Assembly (NCBI RefSeq): GCF_018224615.1
Contig: NZ_JAGTUK010000003.1
Location: forward strand, 186,001-250,000
DNA: 64,000 nt
Source: Microbacterium paraoxydans
GTDB taxonomy: Bacteria > Actinomycetota > Actinomycetes > Actinomycetales > Microbacteriaceae
Direction: 5' to 3'
The translations under genes were made by a program, and so were the position numbers. The notes under the pieces are model-generated. The model was not told the DNA's origin, searched no databases, and was given only the letters and a program-made list of their open reading frames with translations. Of the stretch, positions 26,787-36,647 are shown one piece after another. Each line of letters begins with the position of its first letter. Within the stretch, counting starts at the first letter, position 1.

Positions 26787-27650
26787 TCAGGCCGCCGCGC
26801 GCGCGTCCGGCCCGAGCCACGCCTGGAGCAGCGCCGCACGCAGTACGGTGCCGCGCTCCGCGAAGCCGCGCTGCCGTCGCACGTACTCGGCCTTGCCCTC
26901 CGGGGTCTCGATGCGCACGGGCTCCACGTCCCACGCCGTCAGGTCGTACGGGGCGGCCTGCATGTCGAGCAGCCGGATGTCCCGCGCGAGCTCGTAGGTG
27001 TCGAGCAGCAGCTCGCCGGGCACGAGGGGCCCGAGCTTCATGGCCCATTTGTACAGGTCCATGCCCGCGTGCAGACACCCGGGCTGCTCGACCAGGGGCT
27101 GCGCGTCGCGGCTGAGCGTCGTCCGGTTTCGCGGCACGGCCTCCGGGGTGAAGAAGCGGAACGCGTCGAAGTGGGTGCAGCGCAGGTCGTGGGCCTCGAC
27201 GACGGCGTCGGTGCCGTCCTTCCCGAGACGCAGCGGCACGGGATGGCGGTGCTCTTCCGCGCGGTACACCATGGCCCACTCGTGCAGCCCGAAGCAGCCG
27301 AACTGCCCGGGTCGCGCGGCCGTGCGCCGCAGCATGCGCTCCACGAGGGCGGCGAGTTCGGGCTTCTCGGCCGCGTAGCGCCCGGCATCGGGAGCCACGG
27401 TGCCGGGGGTCGTGCCGGGGGAGTACCAGCGCCAGCCCGCGCGCTCGGCCGCGTCGCGCAGCTCGACCCCCGCCCCGGGGTGCCAGCGCCGCAGCTGCGC
27501 GGGCTTGTAGGCGTAGTAGGTGTGCAGGAAGTCCCACACCGGGTGCTTCTCGCCGCGGGCGACGCGGGCCCGATGCTCCGCGGTCAGCCCGTCGGCACGC
27601 TCCTGGTGTGCGCGCTCCCGCGGGAGCCACTCCTCGCGCGACAGTGCCAT
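26787..27650 (-). CDS. Conserved actinobacterial protein (often named 3-methyladenine DNA glycosylase)
   Basis: 287 residues. The N-terminal GEKHPVWDFLHTYYAYKPAQ and the later FGCFGLHEWAMVYRA and HFDAFRFFTPEAVPRN segments are characteristic of an actinobacterial family usually labelled 3-methyladenine DNA glycosylase. I see no HhH-GPD motif of AlkA/Tag and no AAG fold signature, so that name should be treated with caution. It is the last gene of a minus-strand operon, one base after the App1-like gene. It ends three bases from the convergent GH3 stop. Confidence 0.72.
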   Translation of the reverse strand: MALSREEWLPRERAHQERADGLTAEHRARVARGEKHPVWDFLHTYYAYKPAQLRRWHPGAGVELRDAAERAGWRWYSPGTTPGTVAPDAGRYAAEKPELAALVERMLRRTAARPGQFGCFGLHEWAMVYRAEEHRHPVPLRLGKDGTDAVVEAHDLRCTHFDAFRFFTPEAVPRNRTTLSRDAQPLVEQPGCLHAGMDLYKWAMKLGPLVPGELLLDTYELARDIRLLDMQAAPYDLTAWDVEPVRIETPEGKAEYVRRQRGFAERGTVLRAALLQAWLGPDARAAA

Positions 27651-27651
27651 G

Positions 27652-28677
27652 TCAGTGCAGGATGCCCACGTCGCCGAGCTGATCGCGCAGTCCCGCGCCG
27701 TCCTCGGCGCTCACCCACGGCGCGGCATCCGCCTCGTGCGACTCCATCTCGGCGCGGCCGCCCGCCAGCACCGCCTCCGCGGGCAGCAGGCGACGGATGG
27801 CGACGCCCGCGACCGAGTCGGGGTGCTCCTCCTGGAACTGCGTGTAGATCGCCTCGTCGTGCTGACCGTCGTCGCCGATCAGCAGCCACCGCACGTCGGG
27901 GAACTCCGTGGCCAGGCGGCGCAGATTCGTCAGCTTGTGCTCGCGGCCGCTGCGGAACCAGCGGTCGTGCGTGGGACCCCAGTCGGTGAGCAGCAGGGAG
28001 CCCGCGGGGAACAGGTGCCGCCCGAGGAACCGGGAGAGCGTCGGCGCGACGTTCCAGGCGCCCGTGGACAGGTACACCATCGGTGCACCGGGGTGCTGAC
28101 GCAGCAGCTGATCGAGCAGCACCGCCATGCCGGGGACCGGGATGCGGGCGTGCTCGTCGACCACGAAGGAGTTCCAGAACGCGATGAACGGGCGGGGGAG
28201 CGCCGTGACCATGACGGTGTCGTCCACATCCGACACGACACCGAACCGGGTGTCCTCCGCGACGATGAACGCTCGCGCTTCGATCGGCTCCTGCCCCTCG
28301 ACGGTGACCGTGAACGTCTGCCAGCCCGGCTCGAGGTCGGCGCGGATCACGGCGTCGATCACGCCGCCGCGGTCGGCGACCACCTGGTGCGTGCTGTCGC
28401 CGACGTGCACGCTCACCGAGGCGAAGCCGACCGGGATGCCCACGAAGCTGCGCCAGCCGCGGATGCTCGCCGGCTCGCCGTCCCTGTTCCGGCGCTGCGG
28501 CGGCACGATGAGCACTCGGCCGAGCACGCGTACCCACCCGGGACCGCCGTAGCCGGGGAAGGGCAGGATCGTGGCGCTGCGGCCGCGTCGGCGCGCTCGC
28601 CCCTCGCGCCACACATGGAGGCGGTGCTCGAGCCGTGCGAACCAGTGGATCCTGGGCGCCGGGGGTGGGGAGGCCAT
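27652..28677 (-). CDS. App1-like phosphatidate phosphatase domain protein (DUF2183)
   Basis: 341 residues. The HAD-type motif SDVDDTVMVTAL at about residue 148 is the App1 signature (DXDXT nucleophile and acid), with YLSTGAWN and IGDDGQHDE as later HAD motifs. Yeast App1 removes phosphate from phosphatidic acid; bacterial members are presumed lipid or related phosphatases. The N-terminal 140 residues form a beta-rich domain. It lies four bases downstream of the DedA gene, which suggests a shared membrane-lipid role. Confidence 0.83.
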   Translation of the reverse strand: MASPPPAPRIHWFARLEHRLHVWREGRARRRGRSATILPFPGYGGPGWVRVLGRVLIVPPQRRNRDGEPASIRGWRSFVGIPVGFASVSVHVGDSTHQVVADRGGVIDAVIRADLEPGWQTFTVTVEGQEPIEARAFIVAEDTRFGVVSDVDDTVMVTALPRPFIAFWNSFVVDEHARIPVPGMAVLLDQLLRQHPGAPMVYLSTGAWNVAPTLSRFLGRHLFPAGSLLLTDWGPTHDRWFRSGREHKLTNLRRLATEFPDVRWLLIGDDGQHDEAIYTQFQEEHPDSVAGVAIRRLLPAEAVLAGGRAEMESHEADAAPWVSAEDGAGLRDQLGDVGILH

Positions 28678-28681
28678 TGCC

Positions 28682-29353
28682 TCAGTCTTTCACGTCGGCG
28701 TCGGCCTCCGCCTCCGGGGCCTCCAGATGCCGGGCCTCCAGGCGGTGCAGGAGTCGCTTGCCGAAGTACGCCAGGATCAGGAACAGCGCGATCACGCCGA
28801 CGAAGATGTACCCGGCGAAGTGCACCCGGTCGACGAGCTCGCGGAAGCTCCCGGCGGCGAGAGACGTGACGCTCACGTACGCGGACGCCCAGATGATGCA
28901 CGCCGGGGTCGTCCAGGCCAGGAAACGACGGTAGGGGTACTCGCTCATCCCCACGGTCAGGGGCACGAGGGAGTGCAGCACGGGGAGGAAGCGCGAGAGG
29001 AAGATGGCGATGCCGCCGCGGCGCGCCAGGTAGTTCTCCGCGCGCACCCAGTTGTGCTCACCGATGCGACGCCCCAGCCACGACGTGCGGATGTGAGGGC
29101 CGAGCCACCGGCCGAGCCAGAAGCCGATGCTCTCCCCGATCAGGGCGCCGACGACGACGGCCGCTCCCATCGCCACACCCTCCCACGGGGAGGCGACCCC
29201 CATGGAGGCGATGATGACGATCGTGTCGCCGGGGACGACGAGACCGATCAGGATGCTCGTCTCCAGCATGACCGCGAGCCCGGCGACCAGCGTGCGCGTG
29301 ACCGGATCGATCGACTGCACGGTGTCGAGGAGCCAGAGCAGGAGGTCATCCAC
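28682..29353 (-). CDS. DedA family membrane protein
   Basis: 223 residues with about five hydrophobic segments. DedA proteins are linked to lipid flipping (undecaprenyl phosphate or phospholipid) and proton homeostasis. Visible family parts are LVVPGDTIVIIASM with GALIGESIGFWLGRWLG, the FLSRFLPVLHSLVPLTVGMS motif with the conserved Arg and Pro, and a C-terminal helix before a charged tail. The GTG at 29351-29353 is chosen because TATTCT lies six bases before it. It heads a three-gene operon and is divergent from pabB. Confidence 0.9.
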   Translation of the reverse strand: MDDLLLWLLDTVQSIDPVTRTLVAGLAVMLETSILIGLVVPGDTIVIIASMGVASPWEGVAMGAAVVVGALIGESIGFWLGRWLGPHIRTSWLGRRIGEHNWVRAENYLARRGGIAIFLSRFLPVLHSLVPLTVGMSEYPYRRFLAWTTPACIIWASAYVSVTSLAAGSFRELVDRVHFAGYIFVGVIALFLILAYFGKRLLHRLEARHLEAPEAEADADVKD

Positions 29354-29359
29354 CCCATG

Positions 29360-29365
29360 AGAATA
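29360..29365 (-). promoter_or_regulatory. -10 element TATTCT for leaderless dedA operon
   Basis: On the minus strand, TATTCT, six bases, then the GTG at 29353. Only 17 bases separate it from the divergent pabB -10 element. Confidence 0.55.
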
Positions 29366-29382
29366 TCGGCAGGTCCCGGACC

Positions 29383-29388
29383 TAGGCT
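29383..29388 (+). promoter_or_regulatory. -10 element TAGGCT for leaderless pabB mRNA
   Basis: TAGGCT, six bases, then the GTG at 29395. The two divergent promoters here must overlap in their -35 regions. Confidence 0.55.
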
Positions 29389-29394
29389 GGGAAG

Positions 29395-30708
29395 GTGCGT
29401 GCGCACCTGAGCCCCCGACCCCTGCCGACCTGGGTGGACCCCGAGCGGCTGTTCTCCGCGCTCGCCGCCCGCGCGGACGACCTGTTCTGGCTCGATGCGG
29501 GAGACGGCGCCGTGGCCGGGTGGAGCCTGCTCGGAGTCGGCGTGCCTGCGTCGCGGCCGGACGACGTGCGGCTCGACGACCGCCGTGCCACCGACCCGGC
29601 ACTGCCCCCGTTCCTCGGTGGCTGGGTGGGCTGGTGCGCGTACGAGGGCGGTGCCGCGGCCGCCGGCTCTCCCGTGGCGACGGACGGCGCCGATGCGGAC
29701 GGCTGGATGCGGGTGACGCAGGCGATCGCCTGGGACCATGAGCGCCACCGCCTGTGGGCGCTCGACACCGACCCCTCCCACGCGCCGTCCTGGGCGGAGG
29801 AACTGGTGGCGGCTGCGGCGGACCCGGGGCCCGTGCCGCCCGCCCCGGCCCTCCGCGCGGCCGTGGCCCGGCACGCACCCGGGGAGTACGCCGACCTCAT
29901 CGAGCGGTGCCGGGCGCTGATCCGGGCGGGCATCGCCTATCAGCTCTGCCTCACGACGCGCTTCACCGTGCCGGGCGCGCACGATCCGGTCGAGGTGTAC
30001 CGGCGGCTGCGGTCGGCGACCCCCGCGCACCACGGCGGCTTCGTGCGCATCGGCGGCCGGGCGCTGCTGAGCGCGAGTCCCGAGCAGTTCCTCCACGCGG
30101 CGGGGGGAGTCGTCCGCACCCGGCCGATCAAGGGCACCCGACCGCGCGACGCCGACCCGCACCGTGACGCCGCGCTCGCGGCCGAGCTCGCCGCCGATCC
30201 CAAGGAACGCGCCGAGAACGTGATGATCGTGGACCTCATGCGCAACGACCTGTCGCGCGTGTGCGTGCCCGGCACGATCCGCGTGGACGGGCTGTGGGTG
30301 GTGGAGAGCTATCCGGCCGTGCACCAGCTCGTGAGCACGGTGAGCGGCACCCTCGCGGAGGGGGTCACGGTCGGCGCGCTGCTGGGAGCCGCGTTTCCCG
30401 CTGGCAGCATGACCGGGGCGCCGAAGCTCTCCGCCATGACGCGGTTGCACGAGCTGGAGGGCGGCCCGCGGGGCATCTACGCGGGGTGCTTCGGCTACGT
30501 CGGAACCGACGGCACGCTCGACCTCGCGATGGTGATCCGCAGCATCGTGATCGCGGACGACGAGGCGACGGTCGGCGCGGGCGGAGGGATCACGTGGGGC
30601 TCCGTGCCGTCGGCGGAGGTCGCCGAGGTCGCGACCAAGGCGAGGGCTCCGCTGGCGGCGCTGGGCGCGGAGCCGCCCGCCCCCTGGGCTTCCGATATCC
30701 TGAACTGA
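29395..30708 (+). CDS. pabB: Aminodeoxychorismate synthase component I (PabB-type chorismate-binding enzyme)
   Basis: Converts chorismate plus ammonia to 4-amino-4-deoxychorismate for folate. The 437 residues have the chorismate-binding domain in the second half: YQLCLTTRF, then [11 protein letters not shown] with Lys246 in the PIKGT motif that separates PabB from anthranilate synthase (PIAGT), [14 protein letters not shown], and [11 protein letters not shown]. The GTG is preceded by a leaderless -10. No PabA or PabC gene is adjacent. A trailing promoter for leuS lies inside its last codons. Confidence 0.88.
   Translation: MRAHLSPRPLPTWVDPERLFSALAARADDLFWLDAGDGAVAGWSLLGVGVPASRPDDVRLDDRRATDPALPPFLGGWVGWCAYEGGAAAAGSPVATDGADADGWMRVTQAIAWDHERHRLWALDTDPSHAPSWAEELVAAAADPGPVPPAPALRAAVARHAPGEYADLIERCRALIRAGIAYQLCLTTRFTVPGAHDPVEVYRRLRSATPAHHGGFVRIGGRALLSASPEQFLHAAGGVVRTRPIKGTRPRDADPHRDAALAAELAADPKERAENVMIVDLMRNDLSRVCVPGTIRVDGLWVVESYPAVHQLVSTVSGTLAEGVTVGALLGAAFPAGSMTGAPKLSAMTRLHELEGGPRGIYAGCFGYVGTDGTLDLAMVIRSIVIADDEATVGAGGGITWGSVPSAEVAEVATKARAPLAALGAEPPAPWASDILN
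30696..30701 (+). promoter_or_regulatory. Possible -10 element TATCCT for leuS
   Basis: TATCCT lies inside the last codons of pabB. Transcription would start near 30708, 20-35 bases before the candidate leuS starts. Confidence 0.4.
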
Positions 30709-30727
30709 TCCCGCAATTTCCATCAGA

Positions 30728-33319
30728 TTGGTCGTGCGTTCGTTGTCTGAGAACCTGTCCACCGCTCCCGTCGACGAGGAGATCTCCTCGGCGCACGCCA
30801 TCCAGGCCAAGTGGCAGAAGTACTGGGCGGAGCACGAGACGTTCCTCACCGGCGGCGATGACGACACCCGCCCGCGGCGCTACGTCCTGGCGATGTTCCC
30901 GTACCCGTCGGGCGACCTGCACATGGGGCACGCGGAGAACTACCTCTACTCCGACATCGTGGCGCGCTTCTGGCGTCACCGTGGCCACAACGTGCTGAAC
31001 CCGATCGGCTGGGACTCGTTCGGCCTGCCCGCCGAGAACGCGGCGATCCGCCAGGGCGCAGACCCCCGCGAGTGGACCTATCAGAACATCGCGCAGCAGA
31101 AGGTCGGCTTCGAGCAGTACGGCGTCTCGTTCGACTGGAGCCGCGTGCTCCACACGTCCGACCCGGAGTACTACCGCTGGAACCAGTGGCTGTTCCTGAA
31201 GATGTACGAGCGGGGCCTGGCGTACCGCAAGAAGAGCCCGGTCAACTGGTGCCCGAACGACCAGACGGTGCTGGCGAACGAGCAGGTCGTCGACGGCCGC
31301 TGTGAACGCTGCGGCTACGAGGTCGTCAAGAAGAAGCTGACCCAGTGGTACTTCCGCATCACCGACTACGCGGACCGGCTGCTCGACGACCTGAACCAGC
31401 TCGAGGGTTTCTGGCCGCACAAGGTGCTGCAGATGCAGCGCAACTGGATCGGCCGCTCGGTGGGTGCCGATGTGGACTTCCGCATCGAGGGCCGTGAGGA
31501 GCCGGTGACGGTGTTCTCCACCCGTCCCGACACGCTGCACGGCGCGACGTTCTTCGTCGTGGCGCCCGACTCCGATCTGGCCGCCGAGCTGGCCGCCGAG
31601 GCTCCGATCGAGGTGCGTCAGCGATTCCAGGACTATCTGGAGCAGGTGCAGAAGGAGAGCGACATCGATCGGCAGTCCACGGACCGCCCGAAGACGGGTG
31701 TGTTCCTGGAGCGCTACGCCATCAACCCGGTGAACGGCGAGAAGCTGCCGGTGTGGGCGGCCGACTACGTGCTGGCCGACTACGGGCACGGTGCCGTGAT
31801 GGCCGTTCCCGCGCACGACCAGCGCGACCTCGACTTCGCGCGCGCCTTCGACCTGCCGGTGAAGGTCGTGGTCGACACGACCGCACCCATCACGGGCGCC
31901 ATGCCGGTGATCGAGGTCGACGAGGAGGGCGTGCCGATCGACACGGGTGCCGCGCTCGACGAGCAGCACCCGGCGACCACGGGTGTCGCGCTCACGGGTG
32001 ACGGCCGCATGATCAACTCCGGTCCGCTGAACGGGCTGTCCAAGCGCAACGCGATCGCCCGTGCGATCGAGCAGCTCGAGGCCTCCGGCACCGGGCGGGC
32101 GGCGAAGAACTATCGCCTGCGCGACTGGCTCATCTCGCGGCAGCGTTTCTGGGGTACGCCGATCCCGATGCTGCACGGCGAGGACGGCCGCATCGTGCCG
32201 GTGCCGGAAGACCGGCTGCCGGTGAAGCTGCCGAGCGTCGAGGGACTCGACCTGAAGCCCAAGGGCACGTCGCCGCTGGGCGGAGCCGAGAGCTGGGTGC
32301 GCACGACCGACCCGGAGACGGGCGACCCGATGCTGCGCGACCCCGACACGATGGACACGTTCGTCGACAGCTCGTGGTACTTCCTGCGCTTCCTCTCGCC
32401 GAACAGCGACACCGTCGCGTTCGACCCGGCGCAGGCGTCGCGCTGGGCCCCGGTGGACTCCTACATCGGCGGCGTCGAGCACGCGATCCTGCACCTGCTG
32501 TACGCGCGCTTCATCACCAAGGTCCTGTTCGACATGGGCCTGATCGACTTCACCGAGCCGTTCTCGAACCTGATCAACCAGGGCATGGTGCTGCTCGACG
32601 GGCAGAAGATGTCCAAGAGCAAGGGCAACCTGGTGCTGTTCCAGGAAGAGCTCGATGCCCACGGCGCCGACGCGCTGCGGGTGGGCCTTGCGTTCGCCGG
32701 TCCCGTGGAAGACGACAAGGACTGGGCGGACGTGTCCACCACGGGCGCGCAGAAGTTCCTGTCTCGTGCCCTGCGCATCGCGCACGAGGTGTCGAGCCCG
32801 GTCGATGTGGTGTTCGACGGCGGAGACGCCGCGCTGCGCCGCGCCACGCACAAGCTGCTGGCGGAGGCTCCGGCCCTGGTCGAGCAGACGAAGTTCAACG
32901 TGCTGGTCGCCCGCCTCATGGAGCTGGTCAACATCACGCGCAAGACGATCGACGGTGCGGGCGGTGCGGGCGACCCCGCGGTGCGCGAGGCCGCCGAGAC
33001 GATCGCCGTCATGCTCGACCTGATCGCCCCGCACACCGCGGAGGAGATGTGGGAGCTGCTGGGTCACGAGCCGTCCGTCGGACTGGTCACGTGGCGGTCG
33101 GCCGACCCCGCGCTGCTCGTGGAGGACACCGTCACGGCCGTCGTGCAGGTGGGCGGCAAGGTCCGCGCGCAGCTCGAGGTGCCCGCGCGCATCGGCGAGG
33201 CCGAGCTCGAGGCGCTGGCCCGGGCGGACGAGCGCGTGATCCGGTCGATCGGCGAGCGCGAGATCGTGAAGGTCGTCGTGCGGGCTCCGAAGATCGTCAG
33301 CATCGTCGTCAAGGGCTGA
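30728..33319 (+). CDS. leuS: Leucyl-tRNA synthetase
   Basis: Class I aminoacyl-tRNA synthetase that charges tRNA-Leu. The 863 residues show the HIGH motif as HMGH within [11 protein letters not shown] near residue 65, an editing (CP1) domain at about 230-430 with the [13 protein letters not shown] stretch, the KMSKS loop at about 627-631, and a C-terminal anticodon/DALR-like domain ending [15 protein letters not shown]. The start is uncertain: TTG 30728, GTG 30734 or TTG 30743 (giving MSENLST); none has a strong ribosome-binding site. Confidence 0.96.
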   Translation: MVVRSLSENLSTAPVDEEISSAHAIQAKWQKYWAEHETFLTGGDDDTRPRRYVLAMFPYPSGDLHMGHAENYLYSDIVARFWRHRGHNVLNPIGWDSFGLPAENAAIRQGADPREWTYQNIAQQKVGFEQYGVSFDWSRVLHTSDPEYYRWNQWLFLKMYERGLAYRKKSPVNWCPNDQTVLANEQVVDGRCERCGYEVVKKKLTQWYFRITDYADRLLDDLNQLEGFWPHKVLQMQRNWIGRSVGADVDFRIEGREEPVTVFSTRPDTLHGATFFVVAPDSDLAAELAAEAPIEVRQRFQDYLEQVQKESDIDRQSTDRPKTGVFLERYAINPVNGEKLPVWAADYVLADYGHGAVMAVPAHDQRDLDFARAFDLPVKVVVDTTAPITGAMPVIEVDEEGVPIDTGAALDEQHPATTGVALTGDGRMINSGPLNGLSKRNAIARAIEQLEASGTGRAAKNYRLRDWLISRQRFWGTPIPMLHGEDGRIVPVPEDRLPVKLPSVEGLDLKPKGTSPLGGAESWVRTTDPETGDPMLRDPDTMDTFVDSSWYFLRFLSPNSDTVAFDPAQASRWAPVDSYIGGVEHAILHLLYARFITKVLFDMGLIDFTEPFSNLINQGMVLLDGQKMSKSKGNLVLFQEELDAHGADALRVGLAFAGPVEDDKDWADVSTTGAQKFLSRALRIAHEVSSPVDVVFDGGDAALRRATHKLLAEAPALVEQTKFNVLVARLMELVNITRKTIDGAGGAGDPAVREAAETIAVMLDLIAPHTAEEMWELLGHEPSVGLVTWRSADPALLVEDTVTAVVQVGGKVRAQLEVPARIGEAELEALARADERVIRSIGEREIVKVVVRAPKIVSIVVKG

Positions 33320-33334
33320 GCCGGCCGCGACGTC

Positions 33335-33368
33335 CGACGCTCCTCCGCCTCCGGGTGGGGGAGCGTCG
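33335..33368 (+). terminator. Hairpin after leuS
   Basis: CGACGCTCC at 33335-33343 and GGAGCGTCG at 33360-33368 form a 9-bp stem. There is no T-run. The rest of 33320-33518 shows no convincing gene. Confidence 0.5.
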
Positions 33369-33506
33369 CGCGTGCGGCGGCCCTGCGGCGCTCGTGCTCC
33401 GTGCGGCGCGGGCGGTTCGGCCCTCCACGAAGCGGATGCCGATGACGTTGTGCACCGGCCGCGCAGTTGCCGAGGCCTCGGCGATCCGCTGGGGGCTCCG
33501 CGCGCC

Positions 33507-33512
33507 TAGCGT
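33507..33512 (+). promoter_or_regulatory. -10 element TAGCGT for leaderless comEA mRNA
   Basis: TAGCGT, six bases, then the GTG start at 33519. Confidence 0.5.
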
Positions 33513-33518
33513 GACCGG

Positions 33519-34283
33519 GTGACCTCCCCTCATCCCGCCGATCCGCCCGGTGCCCCCGGGCAACGCGGCGCGCTCGATCCCGCCGATCCAGCCGACGCGC
33601 CCTGGGCACCCGGCGCGTCCGGTCCCATCGACCCGTCCGATCCGATCGACCCGCCGGACCGACGGAAGGGACCCGACCGACGCGAGGCACCCGGCTCGCC
33701 CGACCCCCTCGCCCCACGACGACGGCTCCGGCTCGGAGTGGGGGCGGCCGTGGTGCTGGGACTCGTCGTGCTCTCGGCCGCGGTGGGGCTGGGCCTGCTG
33801 CGCGGCCAGGCATCCGCGGTCGAGTCGGTGCCCGTTGCCGCGGAGACGTCGTCGAGCACCGACAGCACCGGCGAACTTTACGTGCATGTGCTGGGCGCGG
33901 TGGAGCGACCGGGGCTGTACGTCGTCGGCGCGGACGCGCGCCTCGTGGACGCTCTGGCCGCGGCGGGCGGCACGACCGACATGGCGGACCTCGCCGCGGT
34001 CAACCTGGCGCGACGGGTGGAGGACGGCGAGCAGATCGTCGTGCCGGCGGTCGGAGCGACCGTGCCAGGGGCTGCGGCGGTGCCCTCCGACGGCCGGATC
34101 GACCTGAACACGGCAGATGCGGCGGCACTGGAGACGCTGCCGCGGATCGGCCCGGCGCTGGCGGCGCGTATCGTGACGTGGCGCGAGGAGAACGGGCGCT
34201 TCCAGTCCGTGGACGATCTGCTGGCGGTGCCGGGCATCGGTGAGAAGCTGCTCGCGGGGCTCCGCGACGGCGTCCGGGTATGA
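33519..34283 (+). CDS. comEA: ComEA family DNA-binding protein
   Basis: Membrane-anchored DNA receptor that hands incoming DNA to the ComEC channel. The 254 residues start with about 65 Pro/Asp-rich residues of low complexity (DPADPADAP, DPSDPIDPPD). One transmembrane helix at about 73-97 follows, then a SLBB domain (VHVLGAVERPGLYVV), and two helix-hairpin-helix motifs (DLNTADAAALETLPRIGP and DDLLAVPGIGEKLL) that bind DNA. It overlaps comEC by four bases. Confidence 0.9.
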   Translation: MTSPHPADPPGAPGQRGALDPADPADAPWAPGASGPIDPSDPIDPPDRRKGPDRREAPGSPDPLAPRRRLRLGVGAAVVLGLVVLSAAVGLGLLRGQASAVESVPVAAETSSSTDSTGELYVHVLGAVERPGLYVVGADARLVDALAAAGGTTDMADLAAVNLARRVEDGEQIVVPAVGATVPGAAAVPSDGRIDLNTADAAALETLPRIGPALAARIVTWREENGRFQSVDDLLAVPGIGEKLLAGLRDGVRV

Positions 34284-36604
34284 AGGCACGCGACCTGCGG
34301 CTGCTTCCCGTGGCAGTGGGGTCCTGGGCTGCAGCCCTGCTCGGAGTGTTCGTTCCGTCGAGCGCGTGGGGGTGCGCGATCGTGTGCGGGGGCGCCGCAG
34401 CGGGCGTGCTGTGCGTGCGAATGCTCGGACGGCGGCGCGGCGGCGGGCTCCTGCTCCTGGTGCTCGCGGCGGCCTCGGCGACGGCTGTGTCCGTCGGGTT
34501 CGCCGCGCCGGCACGGGAGGCGGTGGCGCAGCACGGCGGCCGGGTCGTGGAGGCGGTGGTCGACGTCACCTCGTCGGCATCCACGGGCCAGGACGGACGG
34601 CTGTGGGTCGAGGCGGGCACTCGGGGCCTCGGCACCCCGGGCCATGCGACCGCGGTCACCGTGCCGCTCCGCGCGGGGCTCCCCGCGGGCGTCGGCGCCG
34701 ACCTCGGCGCGCGGTTGCGCGTGGTGGGAGAGACCTCAGCGACCGGACCCGGCGAACGGTCGGTGCTGGTGCTCTACGCCACGACGGTCGAGGTGATGGA
34801 GCCGCCCTCGGGGGTGTTCCGCGTGGCCGCGGAGCTGCGTCACGCCTTCGTCGCGCGCGCCCTGCGGTTGCCCGAACCCGGCGGTGCCCTGCTGCCCGGT
34901 CTCGCGGTGGGCGACACGACGGCGGTGGGCAGGGCTCTCGCCGACGACATGCGCACGAGCGGCCTGAGTCACCTGACCGCGGTGTCGGGCGCCAACTGCG
35001 CGATCGTGGTGGCCGCGGTCTTCGCGCTCACCGGGGTGTGCGGGGGAGGGCGCAGGCTGCGGGTCGTGCTGGCCGCCGTGGCTCTGGGCGGGTTCGTGGT
35101 ACTCGTCACCCCGGAGCCGAGTGTGATCCGGGCGGCCGTGATGGCGGGTGCGGGCATGCTGTCGGTGCTGCTCGGGCGGCCCAGCGCGGGAGCCGGTGTC
35201 CTGGCGGTCTCCGTGGTGGCCATCCTGGTCGCGGACCCCTGGCTGGCGGCGACGCCCGGCTTCGCGCTCTCGGTGGCGGCCACGGCTGCGCTGATCCTGC
35301 TCGCGCCCCCGCTTGCCAGGGGCCTCAGACGATGGCTGCCCTGGCCGATCGCGCTGGCGGTCGCCGTGCCGCTGTCTGCGCAGCTCGTGTGCGGTCCGAT
35401 CATCGCCCTGTTCGCGGAGCAGCAGTCGCTCGTCGGAGTCGCCGCGAACCTGCTCGCCGAGCCGGCTGCACCCGTGGCGACCGTGATCGGGCTGCTCGCA
35501 TGCCTTGCTGCGCCGATCCCCGTGCTGCCCGATCTGCTCGCGGCGTCGGCGTGGCTCCCCGCCGCGTGGATCGCCACGACCGCGCACGTCACGTCGGCAC
35601 TCCCCGGCGCGCAGGTCGTGCTGCCCGCTGGTCTCGGCAGCGCCGCGGTGGTCGCGGTCGTCGGTGCCGCGGTGGCGGTCGTGGTCGTTCGGCCACGGGT
35701 GAGCGGGCGGGAGTCGCGGCGACGGGTGCTCAGGGCCGCCAGCGGATCGCGGATCGTGCACGGCGCGGCGGTGGCACTCCTCGTCGTGGTGCTCGCGCTC
35801 GCGGGCGCGCGCGTGATGCTCGACGGCCCGCTCGCCATCGCCACCGCGCCGGCGTCGTGGTCGATCGCTGCCTGCGACGTGGGGCAGGGCGACGCGGTGC
35901 TCGTGCGCTCGGAGGGCGAGGTCGCGCTGGTCGACACGGGCCCGGAGCCCGCACCGCTCGACAGCTGTCTGCGTTCCCTGGGCATCGATCACGTCGATCT
36001 GCTGGTGCTCACGCATTTCGACCTCGACCATGCGGGCGGCCTCGATGCCGTCCGGGGGAGGATCGGCCGGGTTCTCCACGGTCCCCCCGCAGACGCGAAC
36101 GACGATCGCACCCTCGCCCGCCTGGCCGCGTCCGGGGCGCGGGTCGAGCAGGCGGCTGCGGGGAGCCGGGGCATGCTCGGGGGTGCTGCGTGGCACGTGC
36201 GATGGCCGGTGCGCGACACGGCGGCCTTCCCGCCCGGCAACGACCTCGGGGTCGTGGTCGAGTTCTCCGGGGGAGGGGTGCCGCGGTCGCTGTTCCTCTC
36301 CGACCTCTCGGCCGCCCCGCAGCGGATGCTCCTGCGCGCCGCACGCCTCGGGCACTACGCGGTCGTGAAGGTCGCGCACCACGGTAGTGCCGACCAGGAT
36401 TCCGGGCTCTATCGGGCGCTGTCGCCCGCGGTCGCCCTGATCAGCGTGGGCGCAGGAAACGACTACGGCCACCCGCGCCGTGAGACGCTCGACCTTCTGG
36501 CTGCCGCCGGGGCGCGGGTGCTGCGCACCGATCAGTGCGGGCGCATCCTGCTCGGCCTCGGCCGTGGCGGTGTCGAGGTGTGGACCGACGTGCAGCCGCC
36601 GTGA
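34280..36604 (+). CDS. comEC: ComEC/Rec2 family DNA-uptake channel
   Basis: Multi-pass membrane channel through which single-stranded DNA enters. The 774 residues comprise N-terminal helices with an OB-fold DUF4131-like region, a Competence domain with about eight helices (LTAVSGANCAIVV is diagnostic), and a C-terminal metallo-beta-lactamase-like domain. That domain has CDVGQGDAVLVR and LTHFDLDHAGG (about 577-587), the latter keeping the metal-binding HXDXDH pattern, and VAHHGSAD. Nuclease activity has been proposed for this domain in other bacteria. It is in an operon with comEA. Confidence 0.93.
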   Translation: MKARDLRLLPVAVGSWAAALLGVFVPSSAWGCAIVCGGAAAGVLCVRMLGRRRGGGLLLLVLAAASATAVSVGFAAPAREAVAQHGGRVVEAVVDVTSSASTGQDGRLWVEAGTRGLGTPGHATAVTVPLRAGLPAGVGADLGARLRVVGETSATGPGERSVLVLYATTVEVMEPPSGVFRVAAELRHAFVARALRLPEPGGALLPGLAVGDTTAVGRALADDMRTSGLSHLTAVSGANCAIVVAAVFALTGVCGGGRRLRVVLAAVALGGFVVLVTPEPSVIRAAVMAGAGMLSVLLGRPSAGAGVLAVSVVAILVADPWLAATPGFALSVAATAALILLAPPLARGLRRWLPWPIALAVAVPLSAQLVCGPIIALFAEQQSLVGVAANLLAEPAAPVATVIGLLACLAAPIPVLPDLLAASAWLPAAWIATTAHVTSALPGAQVVLPAGLGSAAVVAVVGAAVAVVVVRPRVSGRESRRRVLRAASGSRIVHGAAVALLVVVLALAGARVMLDGPLAIATAPASWSIAACDVGQGDAVLVRSEGEVALVDTGPEPAPLDSCLRSLGIDHVDLLVLTHFDLDHAGGLDAVRGRIGRVLHGPPADANDDRTLARLAASGARVEQAAAGSRGMLGGAAWHVRWPVRDTAAFPPGNDLGVVVEFSGGGVPRSLFLSDLSAAPQRMLLRAARLGHYAVVKVAHHGSADQDSGLYRALSPAVALISVGAGNDYGHPRRETLDLLAAAGARVLRTDQCGRILLGLGRGGVEVWTDVQPP

Positions 36605-36635
36605 TCCATGCGACCGGGGTGTCCGGGGCCGCCGG

Positions 36636-36641
36636 TAGGCT
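36636..36641 (+). promoter_or_regulatory. -10 element TAGGCT for leaderless holA mRNA
   Basis: TAGGCT, six bases, then the ATG at 36648. Confidence 0.55.
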
Positions 36642-36647
36642 GGATCC

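Noticed and set aside
28660..28695. AAGACT six bases before the App1-like start as another leaderless -10
   Set aside because: The first base is A, not T, and the gene follows dedA by four bases, so operon read-through explains its expression.
30590..33067. 825-codon minus-strand open frame opposite leuS
   Set aside because: Shadow of the conserved LeuS frame with no domain of its own.
33370..33506. Possible small minus-strand gene (VHNVIGIRFVEG segment) in the leuS-comEA gap
   Set aside because: The frame soon becomes Arg/Ser low-complexity, no ribosome-binding site or -10 fits a start, and no stop-proximal signal is seen.
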